Below are positions 9,345 to 20,425 of a stretch of 64,000 nucleotides of DNA, in pieces. Each line of letters opens with the position of its first letter. The first letter of the stretch is position 1. The position numbers were made by a program, and so were the translations under genes. Source of the stretch: Buxus sempervirens (Eukaryota > Streptophyta > Magnoliopsida > Buxales > Buxaceae); contig OX387187.1 in the NCBI GenBank assembly GCA_947561395.2, positions 26,269,829 through 26,333,828 on the forward strand, read 5' to 3'. Below the pieces are notes generated by a model. It ran no database searches. It saw only the letters and a program-made list of their open reading frames with translations, and was not told the DNA's origin.

Positions 9345-11414
9345 ATGAACACTGAAGAGAACCAAGCCCAAGCCACCGTACCCGCTCAAGACTTTGCTCA
9401 GCTGCAGGAGCAAGTGGCTGGTCTGGCCAAGATGCTGGGAGACCTATTGGCGGCTCAGGCCCAACAGGCCCAGGCCCAAAACCAAGCATCGACTTCCCAT
9501 CAAGCACCACCACCTCAGGCCTACATTCCGCCTCCGGCTCAACCCATGCCTGAACCCATTTCTGAACCAGTCCCTGAACCCATTCTGATCAGGGAAAATA
9601 CAGCAGAATCCGAGAAAGAACTGGAGAAGGAAAAAGCCAGGGAAGAAACTGAAAGGAAAATGCTGCTCAGGATAGAAAGGATCCAGGAAGAACTGAAAGA
9701 AGTGAAATGGGGAAATAGCTATGGAGGCACCACTTTCGAGGATCTGTGCATGTATCCTGACGTATGTCTACCGGCCAAGTTCAAGTGCCCGGACTTCGAC
9801 AAGTTCGACGGCACAGGCTGCCCTATGAGCCATTTGAAACTATACTGCGGGGCTTTGTGCCAGTTTGGCCGGGATGATGGCATATTGATCGAACTCTTTC
9901 AGAGGAGTTTGACAAGATCGGCTCTTAGGTGGTTCGCCACAGTTGATCATGGGAAGATTAGAGGATGGAAGGATCTGGCAGACACCTTCTTAGACCAATA
10001 CAAATTTAACTCGGAGATCATGCCAGACCGGTACGACATTATGAGGATGAGCAAGGGCAAAGATGAATCTGTGCGGCAATATGCCAAGAGGTGGAGAGAG
10101 GCTGCCTCCTAGGTCAGGCCGCCTATGCTGGAACCTGAAATGATCTCAACATTCATGGGTACGCTGGGGCAGCCCTTCTACAATCACCTGGTGGGTCAGA
10201 TCACCACCAATTTTGCTGCCCTGGTACAGGTGGCAGACCGGATTGAGGATGGGATCAAATCTGGCAAGATAATTGATTATTCCGCCCTGGTCAGTCAACA
10301 AGACTCCATTCATAACAAGGGAAATGCAAATGGAAAGAAAAAATCTAAGGAAAGGAGAGAAGCAGAAGTGAATATGGTGCAGCTTCCCAAGGGACCCTTT
10401 CAAGCCAATGCCCATCCAATTCCTTTGCTGCCTATCCAAATTAATGTCCCTTCTGCACAGCCTGTGAAAGAGGAAACAGAAGTAAGGAAGAGAAGGGAGT
10501 TTTCAAAACTACCTATGAGACCATCTGAACTTTTGCCTACCCTACTTCAAAAGGGTTATGTGACTTTGAGGTTGCCAAATCCTCATGCAAGCAAGGGGAA
10601 GGGTTATGATCCATCTGCAATCTGTGAATATCATATGAGCACTCCAGGGCATACCACAGATCGTTGCTTGGCCCTAAAGCATGCAATTCAGGATTTGCTG
10701 GATAATAACTCTTTATCATTCAATTCAGTCACACCCACTCCTCCTCCCACCAGCAACAATGGGGCAAGCAGCTCAAATGCAATAGGGTCAATTTTTTCAG
10801 GAAAAAGAAGATTTGACCCTTCTCAACTTATTGCTCCGGTTGGTACCACAATCCAGGTTTATTTTGAAAAAGAAGATGAAGGGAGCCATGTGGAGAAAGA
10901 GACTCACACAAGGGCAGATTTTAAGCCGAAGGTGAAAGAAAATGAAATGACAGGTGAAAGGGCAAAGGAGGTGCAAACAATTCCATTTGAGCAGTTTGAG
11001 CAAACAAGTGGCCTAGCACGGGATGTTGAACAAGAAGTCAGTATGGACGATAATGATTGTCTGAAGGGTATGGAATCACTCTTCATACAAGAAGAAAATG
11101 AAGTAGAAGCAATTGAAAAGGGAGAATCCCAGGAAAAGAAAGAAGAAGAATCAAAAGAAAAGATTGAGGCCAGGTTTAAGCTGCCATTGATTGACTGGGC
11201 TGCTATCCAGATTCCGTATCAAGGAATGTCACTTCTTTCAGAAACTGAGCACAATACCCCAGAGAAGGGGATCATCCCAAATCATGAAAAGAGAAACTTG
11301 CCTCACTCAGCAGCAGAAAGAAATTTTCTGAAAAAGAAAGAAAAGCTAGCTTTTGCCTTTGAGAACAGGGGCAATTTTCAAATTCTCTTGTTCTCTGAAA
11401 AGAAACCCCCTTAA
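9345..11414 (+). pseudogene. Gag-linker ORF of Tat-like gypsy copy A (broken)
   Basis: It encodes a gypsy Gag. The N-terminus has the PVTRSK motif just before the first ATG (9345), followed by a Gln/Ala/Pro-rich segment. The Retrotrans_gag capsid-like region (LFQRSL...RWF through YAKRWREAA) spans about 9880-10230. A CX3H-X5-H-X4-C zinc-knuckle variant (CEYH...GH...C) lies near 10620-10670. An in-frame TAG at 10110 replaces the Gln codon present in copy C. After the knuckle the frame passes directly into an acidic linker with LPLIDWA (near 11190), homologous to 63511-63540 of copy C, so the protease that lies between them in copy C is deleted. The frame ends at TAA 11412. No reverse transcriptase follows, so this copy is non-autonomous. 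Confidence 0.85.
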
Positions 11415-11912
11415 GAAGAATGCACATTTCCTGAGGATCCTAAGGAGCCTTGTTCTCAGGAAGTGATTTCAATAAAGGCTCTTTCAAAAAAAAAAAAAAA
11501 AAGAGAGTTTTCCTTTAAGATTTTTGTTATAAAAAAAAAAAGATTTTCCCCTTTAACATTTTTCTAAAAAAAAAAAAAAAAAGGGTTTTCAACAAGGTCC
11601 TGTTTTACTTATGAGTCATATCTCCCATTGAATTTCATTAAGTTGAATATGACTTCGACATTGGGCTCAATTTTGAGACCGAAATCGAAGAAAAAGACAT
11701 TTTATATGAAAATTCAAATCTTTTTAAGTGTCATGAGAAGAATATTTCTGCAAAATTTTGAAGTGACCAATCTTATGGACTTTAGAACCAAAGATGACCC
11801 GAAGTTTTCACTTGAAAGCAGCAAGTACAAAGATTTATTTCATAAAAATACAGAGAGGATCGCATCACTTGCTCATCAAGGAAAAGCAAATGGAGAAGAA
11901 ACTGAAAGATGA
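11415..11912 (+). pseudogene. Degenerate linker region of copy A
   Basis: Past the stop, the same frame continues for a while with similarity to the copy C linker (acidic, Pro/Ser-rich). It is then disrupted by three long A-runs (11485-11590). At about 11645-11700 another frame encodes EYDFD followed by acidic residues, matching the window-end ORF near 63927. The 94-codon ORF at 11628-11912 is in a different frame and is not taken as a gene. Confidence 0.6.
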
Positions 11913-14369
11913 AATTTTTGCATTTGAAGATGACTCCTAGTTTGCACTCTCCATCGGAAAATATGGAAAGATTTGGATTGCGATTTAAGAGGCTGATCCG
12001 ATGAGAAGGATGTTTTATGGTTGAAATTTTATCTTCCCAGGTGGCGGTGATCCAAAAAAAAATAAATAAAGAAAAACCCTGAGCCAGTCATGTAGTACAA
12101 CTCTGTCAAGTCTGAAAATTCAAACTTTTCTTAAAATGATAAGAGGCCTTTCTTTTTTATATCCCCAAAATTTTTGAAATCCCTAGTTAGACCCTTTGAG
12201 CTTAATAAATTTTTCCAAGTAACCTAAAGTGAGAATTGCAACCCCACACTGGGGCAAATTTATTAAGGCATAAAAAAGAAAAGAAAAGAATGAAGGGACA
12301 AGAGAAGGGGGGCATTATTGAAGTTCAAAAAGGATTTTGAAGATGTTTTCAGAAAATGGGGCAAAGAAATGAAAAAAAAAAGGGAAGAAAGAAGAAAAAA
12401 AGATCAACAAATGCTATATCTTCAAAATTGTGAAGGGAAGAATGAGAAAAGAAGTTCATTAATGGGAAATGAGTTTTAAATGAAGAAACCAAAGTGGGTG
12501 AAGAACTTCATTACTGGGGGCAATTTTGTATTCATTCCAAGGGAAGAAATGCCTTAAAAATTGCAATTTCAGTTAACCCATTAGATCATATGGTATTTGA
12601 GCCTTTTATTCCTTTTCTTTCTAAACAAACACCAAGCCTTCATTTCGTCCAATCCATAAGTCCTCTTTGATTAAGAAATTTTGAATTAAGGCAGTTTTAA
12701 CTACATAGCTGTTGGTGATGAAGGATTAAGAAAAACAAAAGAGAAAAATGGAGAAAATGTAGTGAAAACCTAGAAGGGCGCTACATGGCAAATAATCAGC
12801 TATCTACAAGAAGGAAATTGTCAAAGAGAAAAGTCCAGAATTGGCATAGATCCAGGTGAAATCCTCAAGTTGGTGGTTATTTTTTACTCTTCAAGTGATT
12901 GAGGAAAGTCTTTTTTTCAAGATTGAAGCAAACATAATCAGAGCTATGGTATAAAGCATTTGTGAACAAGTTGATGGCCATCAAAATTGCCATTAGGAAA
13001 TTATTGCTGAAGTTGAAATCATAAATTCTCATATCATGGATATAATGGAGAAACAATTGCTCTTCAATTGGATGAAGGAAAATGTCTTTCTAGACTGGGG
13101 CAAAATAGTCAGATTAAAAGAGTCGGCATATCTGGAGCATCAATTGACAAGCTGAAGGTCATGGGAATGATTCTAAAGGTTCTGAAGGCTTATTTTGGTC
13201 TTTCTTAATTTTCTGAAATATTCTTCTCATTATTCAACTTGATTTTAATTCTTTTGGACTATATGCTAATAAGTGATTGTATCATTTTTCAAACAAAAAA
13301 AAGCACAAAAAAAATATATATATATCTTTGGCCTATGATGAGCATCTATGTCTTTTCATAAAAACATTGGTTTTGCAAGCATTAGAGAATTCTAAGGCCA
13401 CTAGTATAAAACCTATTTTTGTATTTGCATTCCTTTATAAGGGTTTCTTTTTGGAAAGGTTAAAAAAAATAGAAAAAAAAGAAGAAGAAAGAGAAAAAGA
13501 GAAAAAAAAAAAGAAAAAAGAAAAGAAAAAAAAAGGGGAAAAAAGAGGATCATCTCTGCTGAGGGGCAAATACTACTTCAAGCAATCAAAACTGGGGCAT
13601 GCTCAGCGCCTTTCCCTCTGGGTTTTCATTGGAAATAATTACAGCATCTGGAAGAAGCAGTCAGGCCTTAGTCGTTGGATTTGAAAAAAAAAGCTTCGAA
13701 GCAGTTGCATGTTTTCTCCTTTAAACAAAGGTTTCCAATTCTGAAGAAGGATTTTACTGGAGCAGTAAGAAGGCATGAATGAGAGGTCATGGGTCGCAAG
13801 GGCATGAGGTTAGATCAACAGATCATGATTTTCAAATCCATCAGTCAAGAAGAGGCATTCACTTGGGCAGTTGAAAAGAATGAAGGCAGGCTATGGGCAG
13901 CAATGGCACATACATCCTTATTGAGAGAGCAAGAAAAGGAAGAAGCAAAAGCAAGTTGCAGAATATTCAAGCACAGGTTTGGGCATCAAATGGCACCCAG
14001 GTAAATCAAATAAGAAAATGAATCAAGAAAATTCAATAAAATATTTCCTTCCTTATTGTTGAAAAACATCAAAAGCAATTAAATTCGCAGAGGTCAATTT
14101 TAAATCCACATTCTTTTCAAAATTTGCTTGTCTCAGATTTCTTTTCATAGCCACGAGAGCTCAAAGAAATCTAAGATAAGGAAGAGACGCCACCCCGTCA
14201 GACTATACACAGCAGGGGTTTCATTGGCTATCTTCAAATCCATGTTTTTATCACTCATTTGTTTGACCAAAGCAAGTTCAATTAATGAGGTGTCTTTCAA
14301 CCGTGCAATTTTGAGCTGTGTCTATTCTTTGCTGTTCATTGTGCTACAACTCCAGCAAAGAGGGGCAGT
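11913..14369 (+). other. Non-coding 3' part of copy A, with PPT
   Basis: About 2.4 kb of A-rich DNA where pol would be expected. I find no reverse transcriptase, RNase H or integrase motif in any frame. A (GA/A)-rich stretch lies at 13450-13550. It ends in a polypurine tract (AAAGAGGGGCAGT, 14357-14369) directly before the LTR, as expected for the plus-strand primer. This part was either replaced or deleted beyond recognition. Confidence 0.6.
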
Positions 14370-14941
14370 TGTAGACACCCCAAAATTGCACGATTTTTGA
14401 TAAATCTTGAAGGAGAGAAATATTTCATTGGAATTTCCAATTCTTTGCATTGGGTTTGAGATACTTAACCCATTTGAATCCAAAACGGAAAAGGAAAATG
14501 CCCGAATTCAATCTTTTGTGCAAAGTCAAGCTTTTTCCGGTTGAATTTTGTTGACTTTTGACCCCAAAAAAGGAAATATTTTTTAAAGCCAGATTTCAAG
14601 ATAATTTTTCCCGGTAATCAGGTTTTTAGCCATGTTATTGCATAAAAGAATTTTTTGAGATTTTAAATCTTGACGAATACCTTGGTTTTAACATATTGAA
14701 CCTTTTTTCCAGACCTGAAAAATCGGAATTTTGCCTAGAACTGGAAAGTTGACTTTTTATTCACTTGGAATTTGGGTCTGGAACTATTTTTAATGGATTC
14801 AAATGGGGGGGTGTTTGCTTATTTACATGTAATATCTTAAGTAAATGGAGATTAAAAAATACGAGGACATTTACTTAAACGATATTACATGTAAATAAGT
14901 ATTGCCTGTGTTAAAATTTGGAAAAAAGGCTTTTTTCCCTG

Positions 14942-15081
14942 TATCCGGCAACTCAGGCCGGATACAAGTGCTTCTCTTTGTATCTGGTGGAAAGTGCCGG
15001 ATACAAAGGAACTTTAGTGTATCTGGCACTATATACCGGATACATTAAAGCTCTAGTGTATCCGGCCTGATATGCCGGATA
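14942..15081. promoter_or_regulatory. Phased dyad array in U3 of LTR A
   Basis: Dyads start at 14942, 14981, 15020 and 15059 (period 39), each TAT-C-C/T-GG, nine bases, CCGGATA. They end about 170 bp before the TATA box. They are the only strongly symmetric elements I see in the U3. Confidence 0.9.
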
Positions 15082-15249
15082 CGCTAGTTTTGCTCAAAAT
15101 TAGGGTTTTCCGAGAGCTTTTCACTTTTACCATCATATCCCTCATTAAATGAGGGGAAATCTCGGAAATAGCCTTAGGGTTAAGGTTGGTGGGCTATAGA
15201 CATTATGTTGTGTCTACCATTCTCACCAACCCAAACCCTAACCTTTGCC

Positions 15250-15364
15250 TATAAATAGGAGACTCCTCTTTAAGCAAATGGAACTCAACTCTTGTTTTGA
15301 ATTCTCGCAAAGAAGAACTCCAAGAGAAGAAGAAAACCGCTGCGGAATCGCCTCCAGAACTCAG
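15250..15364 (+). promoter_or_regulatory. LTR A TATA box and downstream donor-like site
   Basis: A CTATAAATAGG TATA box at 15250 is followed 115 nt later by CAG|GTAACC (donor boundary 15364/15365). The other three LTRs of the family have CAG|GTAAGC at the equivalent place (4715, 51897 and 61625). Transcription would therefore start inside the LTR and produce a first exon of about 85 nt. In this copy that exon holds an ATG (about 15279) that would join gag in frame, but LTR B and LTR C lack this ATG. Confidence 0.6.
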
Positions 15365-17161
15365 GTAACCCTCAACTTTTCTTTTTATTTTCTGTCTTTA
15401 CATTCCTAGATCTAGATCTCTTCTTCTACCTTTCTGTAGTGTAAAGCCTTGTTTGTATGTGTGGAAATCCTTCCCCGGCTCAAAGTATCTCAAGACTCCC
15501 CTGGCCGTAAAACGTGAAGGCGGATCTAGGAGAAACGAGACTGGGGATTGACCCTAGTGCTAGAACCCATGTAGCATAAGGCCTTTTTGATTGATTGTAA
15601 ACCGTTCCATATTCAAAATACCCTTGATTATCTCGAAGAACCGTGTTTAACGGGGATAGAGAACAGAGGGAAACGATAATGGAACGGAACCCTAGGCTGT
15701 CTTAGAACCCTATTTGGATGAATATGTATGCATGCTATTGATCTTGTTTGGTTTTTTTACACTTGCACATACATATCACTATTTTGGCGGGATAGGCTCA
15801 TATTTGGGGTTTATTGCATTTATTGTGATAAATCTCAAATAAATGGCCTCAATCAATTCTGGAATGCCTTTTGGATGATTTTTAAAGTATTTGTGTTCAT
15901 CTTGCACGAATCACATATTTGTATCAATTTTCGGATTTGGTTTTTTCTTCAAGAATGGCTTAGCTTGACAGCACCTGTACCCCTACTTCGGACACCCATA
16001 ACTTCATCATCCGGATGAATTTTGGGGTGATTCTAGAACCATGGGAAAGGTGAGGCTGTCTAGTTTATGTCCACAAAATTTCACAAATTTCTATATAGCG
16101 GATTTTTGACACCTCTCTGTCGAAGTTGAGTGGACAGTTCAGGTTCAAATACAGAACTTGTCACTTCGACGGAGCGCCATGTGTTCGATTTAAGTCCGAT
16201 TCGAATTATTTTTGTTTCTATACACTCCTTTATGAGTCTATTTTCAAATCCAGTTGGTTTCATAATTTTTGGATTCCATTTGAATTATGGGTAACCGATT
16301 TACTCAGAACTGTTCATTTGTACTTTTCTGGGTAAATCTGTGATCTTCGGGGCCTGTTCGGGAGACCACCCAAGACACAACCGAAGGGATTTTTGTATGA
16401 GGCTAGTTTCTGTTGAAATATGACCATACAGACTTCAATCACACCAAATTTCGTGGATTTTTATGTAGTGGATTTTTCTAGACAATTTTCCAAAGTTGCC
16501 CACTTATCACTTTTAAAAATCCCCAACAGCAACTTCAAAGGAGCATAACTCCTAGGATTTTTATCGGAATGAAGTGAAATTTTGCATGAGACCCTTATTT
16601 ACTGTAATCTTTCAAATGGACTTGGTGTGGTTCAATTTAATATTGGATTTGAATGATTTTAAGGCAAATGGCATACTTTTTACCAAACTTCCCGGATTTG
16701 ATTCAACTTGGTTTTGAGCAACTTGTGCTTTGATTTCCATCCTTTTGTGGTATTCCAGAAATGATATTGACATAAGAGAGGATCTAGAATCCATTTGGAT
16801 AGTCATGTGAAAATATCATACATCTGACATTTTTCAAGGTTTTTCATGATGTTTAGCAAGCTTTCTTATTTTCTTTATGCATGAACATACACTTGGCTAC
16901 CACTTCGTGTGGATGAATGGGGGTGCCTAACACCTTCCCCCGTTCATAATCTAATCCCCTTACCCATCTCTGGATTTAATTTTTAAGTAGGGTTATTTTT
17001 ACCCTAGAATTGGCATTTTTGCACTTTTTGATGATTTTTAAATATTTTGGTGTCCATTCTCACCCCAAAATCATGAATGGTGGCGAGTCTCCCATTTTTA
17101 TTTCGAGCCCCGTGTGTTAACGGAGGGATGATAACACCGGTGATTTTTCCCATGTCTCACA

Positions 17162-17489
17162 GGTCCAACACGGAAAGGAGTTCCTCGAAGAAAAGTAGAG
17201 AATTCAGAATTTTCAAAATCAACATCATGGATGTTGGTGTAGAATTCTCTAACAAGCTCTTTAGAAGGAAGAACAAAATTTCCAAACATTGAATCCCAAC
17301 CCCTATCTTTAAAGCAATCCGTAACCTCATCAGGAAGGATAGCAAATTTAACCTCTCTCTCTAGGATGACAAACCTATCATAGAAAAAATCTTCAAAATT
17401 TTTACCAGCCCTCTTATCTATAAACAAAGACTCATCATACCTAGGTTTCTTATTTGAATTTTGGTACCAAAAGATTTCTTCCTAGGCAT
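17162..17489 (-). pseudogene. Plant retroelement extra ORF (transposon-protein-like), truncated
   Basis: On the minus strand, an ATG at 17489 opens MPRKKS. After a one-base shift the frame encodes about 85 residues up to the LTR at 17161, including RGWDSM, LVREFYTN and FLRG. This pattern resembles the 'putative plant transposon protein' domain often found in plant retroelements (family from memory). It lies downstream of, and on the same strand as, the SIRE-like pol, so it may be that element's extra or envelope-like ORF. The gypsy insertion cuts it off. What remains is too short to assign firmly. Confidence 0.45.
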
Positions 17490-17941
17490 CTAGGAATAGA
17501 AGTGAGCCAAGAAAGAGGAAAAAAAATAAAAAATAAAAAAATAAACACAATACAATAAGCACATGTTAGATAAAGATAACATGGAAGAACAAGGAAAGTG
17601 AACTACATGCTAAAAAGAAAAAAATGCATGAGAAAAAAATTGTTCAAACCAAGAAAATTCCAAACATTCAATCAACGTTCGAACGTTCGGCGAACGTTGA
17701 AGAAAACGAACCCAGATTTGGGGATTTTCGATCAAAACATCAACTTCAACCAAATCAGCCAAATAATGACTTGAAATCAACAATAAAACACGAATATAAC
17801 ATTTAGAAACTGATTTGAACAAAGATAAATCACAAACCACGAAGAAATCTAAGATTGAACTAGAAAAACCCTAGAAAACCCTAGCCAATGAAGAATATTG
17901 AGAGAAATGAGATAAAAATGCACAAAAACTAAAAATCTCAC
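17490..17941 (-). other. Non-coding part of the copia element
   Basis: AT-rich DNA upstream of the extra ORF on the minus strand. It contains overlapping GAACGTTC palindromes near 17672-17700 and ends with CTCAC (17937-17941), the target duplication of the solo LTR that follows. No ORF is convincing. Confidence 0.55.
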
Positions 17942-18067
17942 TGTAAGCACCTCATTTTTGTTGTCCCATAAAAACCAGAAATGCAAACCCTGGACAGAAA
18001 GTCAAACCCTAAGGGGTGAAAATTTGACTTTTTGATCAAGTGAAAATTGGCTACCTCGCTTTATGCC

Positions 18068-18850
18068 ATTGGATAGAGAATCTCGACACAGTTCCAACGC
18101 AACTAAGTTTGCAGGAATCGGGGTCCGGATGAAGGTTCTGCGGGCGGTCAAACTTGAGCAAAGCCAAAAGTTGACTTTCTGCTAAAATCCGATCCAAAGG
18201 CCTACCCCTAGGTCATTGGATAGAGAATCTCGACACGGTTCTAACGCAACTGAGTTTGCAAGAATCGGGGTCCGGATGAAGGTTCTGCGGGCGGTCAAAC
18301 TTGAGCATAGCCAAAAGTTGACTTTCTGCTAAAATCTGATCCAGAGGCCTACCCCTAGGTCATTGGATAGAGAATCTCGACACGGTTCCAACGCAACTGA
18401 GTTTGCAGGAATCGGGGTCCGGATGAAGGTTCTACGGGTGGTCAAACTTGAGCAAAGCCAAAAGTTGACTTTCTGCTAAAATGCGATCCAAAGGCCTACC
18501 CCTAGGTCATTGGATAGAGAATCTCGACACGGTTTTAACGCAACTGAGTTTGCAAGAATCGGGGTCCGGATGAAGGTTCTGCGGGCGGTCAAACTTGAGC
18601 AGAGCCAAAAGTTGACTTTCTGTTAAAATCCGATCCAGAGGCCTACCTCTAGGTCATTGGATAGAGAATCTCGACACGGTTCCAACGCAACTGAGTTTGC
18701 AGGAATCGGAGTCCGGACGAAGGTTCTGCGGGCGGTCAAACTTGAGCAGAGCCAAAAGTTGACTTTCTGCTAAAATCCGATCCAGAGGCCTACCCCTAGG
18801 TCATGGGATGGAGGGATCCGATACGATTTTAACGCAACTGAGTTTGCTCA
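18068..18850 (+). repeat. 147-bp tandem repeat inside the solo LTR
   Basis: The marker ATTGGATAGAGAATCTCG recurs at 18068, 18215, 18362, 18509 and 18656, with a diverged copy at 18803: exactly 147 bp each time. Units contain GGTCCGGATGAAGGTTCT and AAAAGTTGACTTTCTGC. Substitutions are scattered, with no length changes between the first and last marker. Confidence 0.95.
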
Positions 18851-20263
18851 GATCGGAGCCCGGATGAAGAAAATATGAGCTGATGAAATTCCCGAGCAGC
18901 AAAACCAGCAATCTGCGCACGTGGCAAAAAGTTGCACACGTGGCGAGTTGCGCAGGAAAATATCTCGGGGATCAAATCTGTAAATATTCAAACGTTCAAA
19001 AGATCCCAGGGACCAATCTAAAAATATTTGAAAATATCTGAATAAAATAATATTAAATCCAAATATCCCAGGGACCATATCCTAATTTTCGGATTTTTTA
19101 AACAAACGAGCGGCGGCATTTATTGTTTTGTCATCATATGGCCGCTTGAGCGGACGTGGCAACCGGGTATGCGCTCAGCTCAAGCTGAGCAGATCCTTTT
19201 TTTTTAGTGAGCTCATACCCCTTTTCTCGCCTATTTAAACCGCGCAAGTCTTCATTGCAGGGGGTTCGGAAAAATTTTGGTTTGGGGATTTTAGGGTTCG
19301 AAAAAATTTTGGTTGGAGGATTTTTGGTTGGGAGTTTCCGTTGGCTCCGGTGCCGTGCCCAAGTTTCTTCCCCACCCAAACCCTCCTTGTCTCAGTGGCT
19401 TCGGCCTCCCCAAGCCCCCACCTTGATCCAACACCCCCCTAGTCTTGCTTCTTCTTCATCCTCACACAAACAAACGGAGGCCGGTTGCTGTTGGAGGCGC
19501 AAGAGAGGAGAGGTCCAGGGATCGTGCTACCTCAAGGAGAAGCCGCCGCCTTGCACAAGAGTGTAGGAACCTCAGGTACTGCTCCTCACTCGTTTACATA
19601 AATAAAAATGGGAGTCATATAAGCATGTTATCACTACTGTTTTTTTGTTCCTTTCATTGTCATGCATTTTTCCTTTTGCTCCTCCATTTCGGGTGACATG
19701 GAGGTCTCCTAGGGTAAGGGAGACCCATGCATGACCCCTTTAAGAAGATAAGGGTTTATTGCTCCATCGAATGCTTACGAGGTACCTGGCACTCCCACGA
19801 AGAATCGGCCCCTCATTCACCTCATCTATTGTATCCCTGTAAACCCCCCTCCTCATTCCCTCCTTCGGGTGATTAGTGTACACACTCGGAGGTCCAGTCG
19901 TGCGGATGAAAGTGCACGTATGTGATGTCTGTATGTTTTTTATTTTATGTTGCTGGACTTACTAACATGCTCCCCTACCCCTGCCACCTGCTATATGCTC
20001 CTTGTGTCACTATAAGCATGCCCCCAGCACCCCATAACCAGATGTCCATAGCGGTCATGTTTGATAACAGTCGGGTTGGTATGTTTCGTAAAGGGATCTT
20101 GTGTAGCAAAGTAGCTTAGGTTAATTTCAATGCAAGTTTAAGTGCCTTCTGGGGAGTGGTCGAAGCCCTGGGAGGGCTTACAGAACTTAAAAAACCACTT
20201 ACAAAGCTTCAAAACCTTAAAAATGGAGTTTAAAAACCAAACAGTGAGCATCGGGTGTCCACT

Positions 20264-20425
20264 GAGTTCGCGCGAAGCTCACGCTCACTTCGTGCGAAGC
20301 TCATGCCCACTTCACACGAAGTGAGCGCGATCGCTTCGCGCGAAGCTCTCACGCTCATTTCGCGCGAAGCTCGCGCGAGCGCTTTTTGCGCGAGCTTCGC
20401 GTGAGCGCTTTTTGCGCTTCGCGGA
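20264..20425. repeat. CpG-rich palindrome cluster
   Basis: A run of short perfect palindromes: TTCGCGCGAA (three times), TTCGTGCGAA, TTCACACGAA, and GCGCGAGC/GCTCGCGC type motifs, each in a GAAGCTC/GAGCTTCG context. It is much richer in CpG than the surrounding DNA. It sits in the 3' half of the solo LTR, well downstream of the promoter-like TATTTAAA. Confidence 0.85.

Larger units (their letters stand above)
14370..17161 (+). mobile_element. 3' LTR of Tat-like gypsy copy A
   Basis: It runs from TGTAGACACC to CATGTCTCACA, 2792 bp, preceded by a polypurine tract. It is nearly identical to the LTR at 60639-63410. Seen inside are four phased dyads (14942-15081), a TATA box CTATAAATAGG (15250), a donor-like CAG|GTAACC (15364/15365) and, near the 3' end, a TGGCGAGTCT stretch resembling the family PBS. 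The bases after it (GGTCC) do not match those before it, as expected for a 3' LTR. It interrupts an ORF of the surrounding copia element at 17162. Confidence 0.92.

Noticed and set aside
9394-9588. 64-codon ORF inside gag and the minus-strand ORFs at 10146-11086
   Set aside because: They are out-of-frame shadows of the gag reading frame.
13277-13684. 135-codon ORF with a Lys/Glu block
   Set aside because: Low-complexity A/G-rich DNA in the decayed 3' region of copy A, with no domain and no counterpart in copy C.
19134-19566. Overlapping ORFs in the 3.7-kb solo LTR on both strands
   Set aside because: GC-richer DNA gives longer chance ORFs. They show no domain, and they sit in an LTR with intact duplications.
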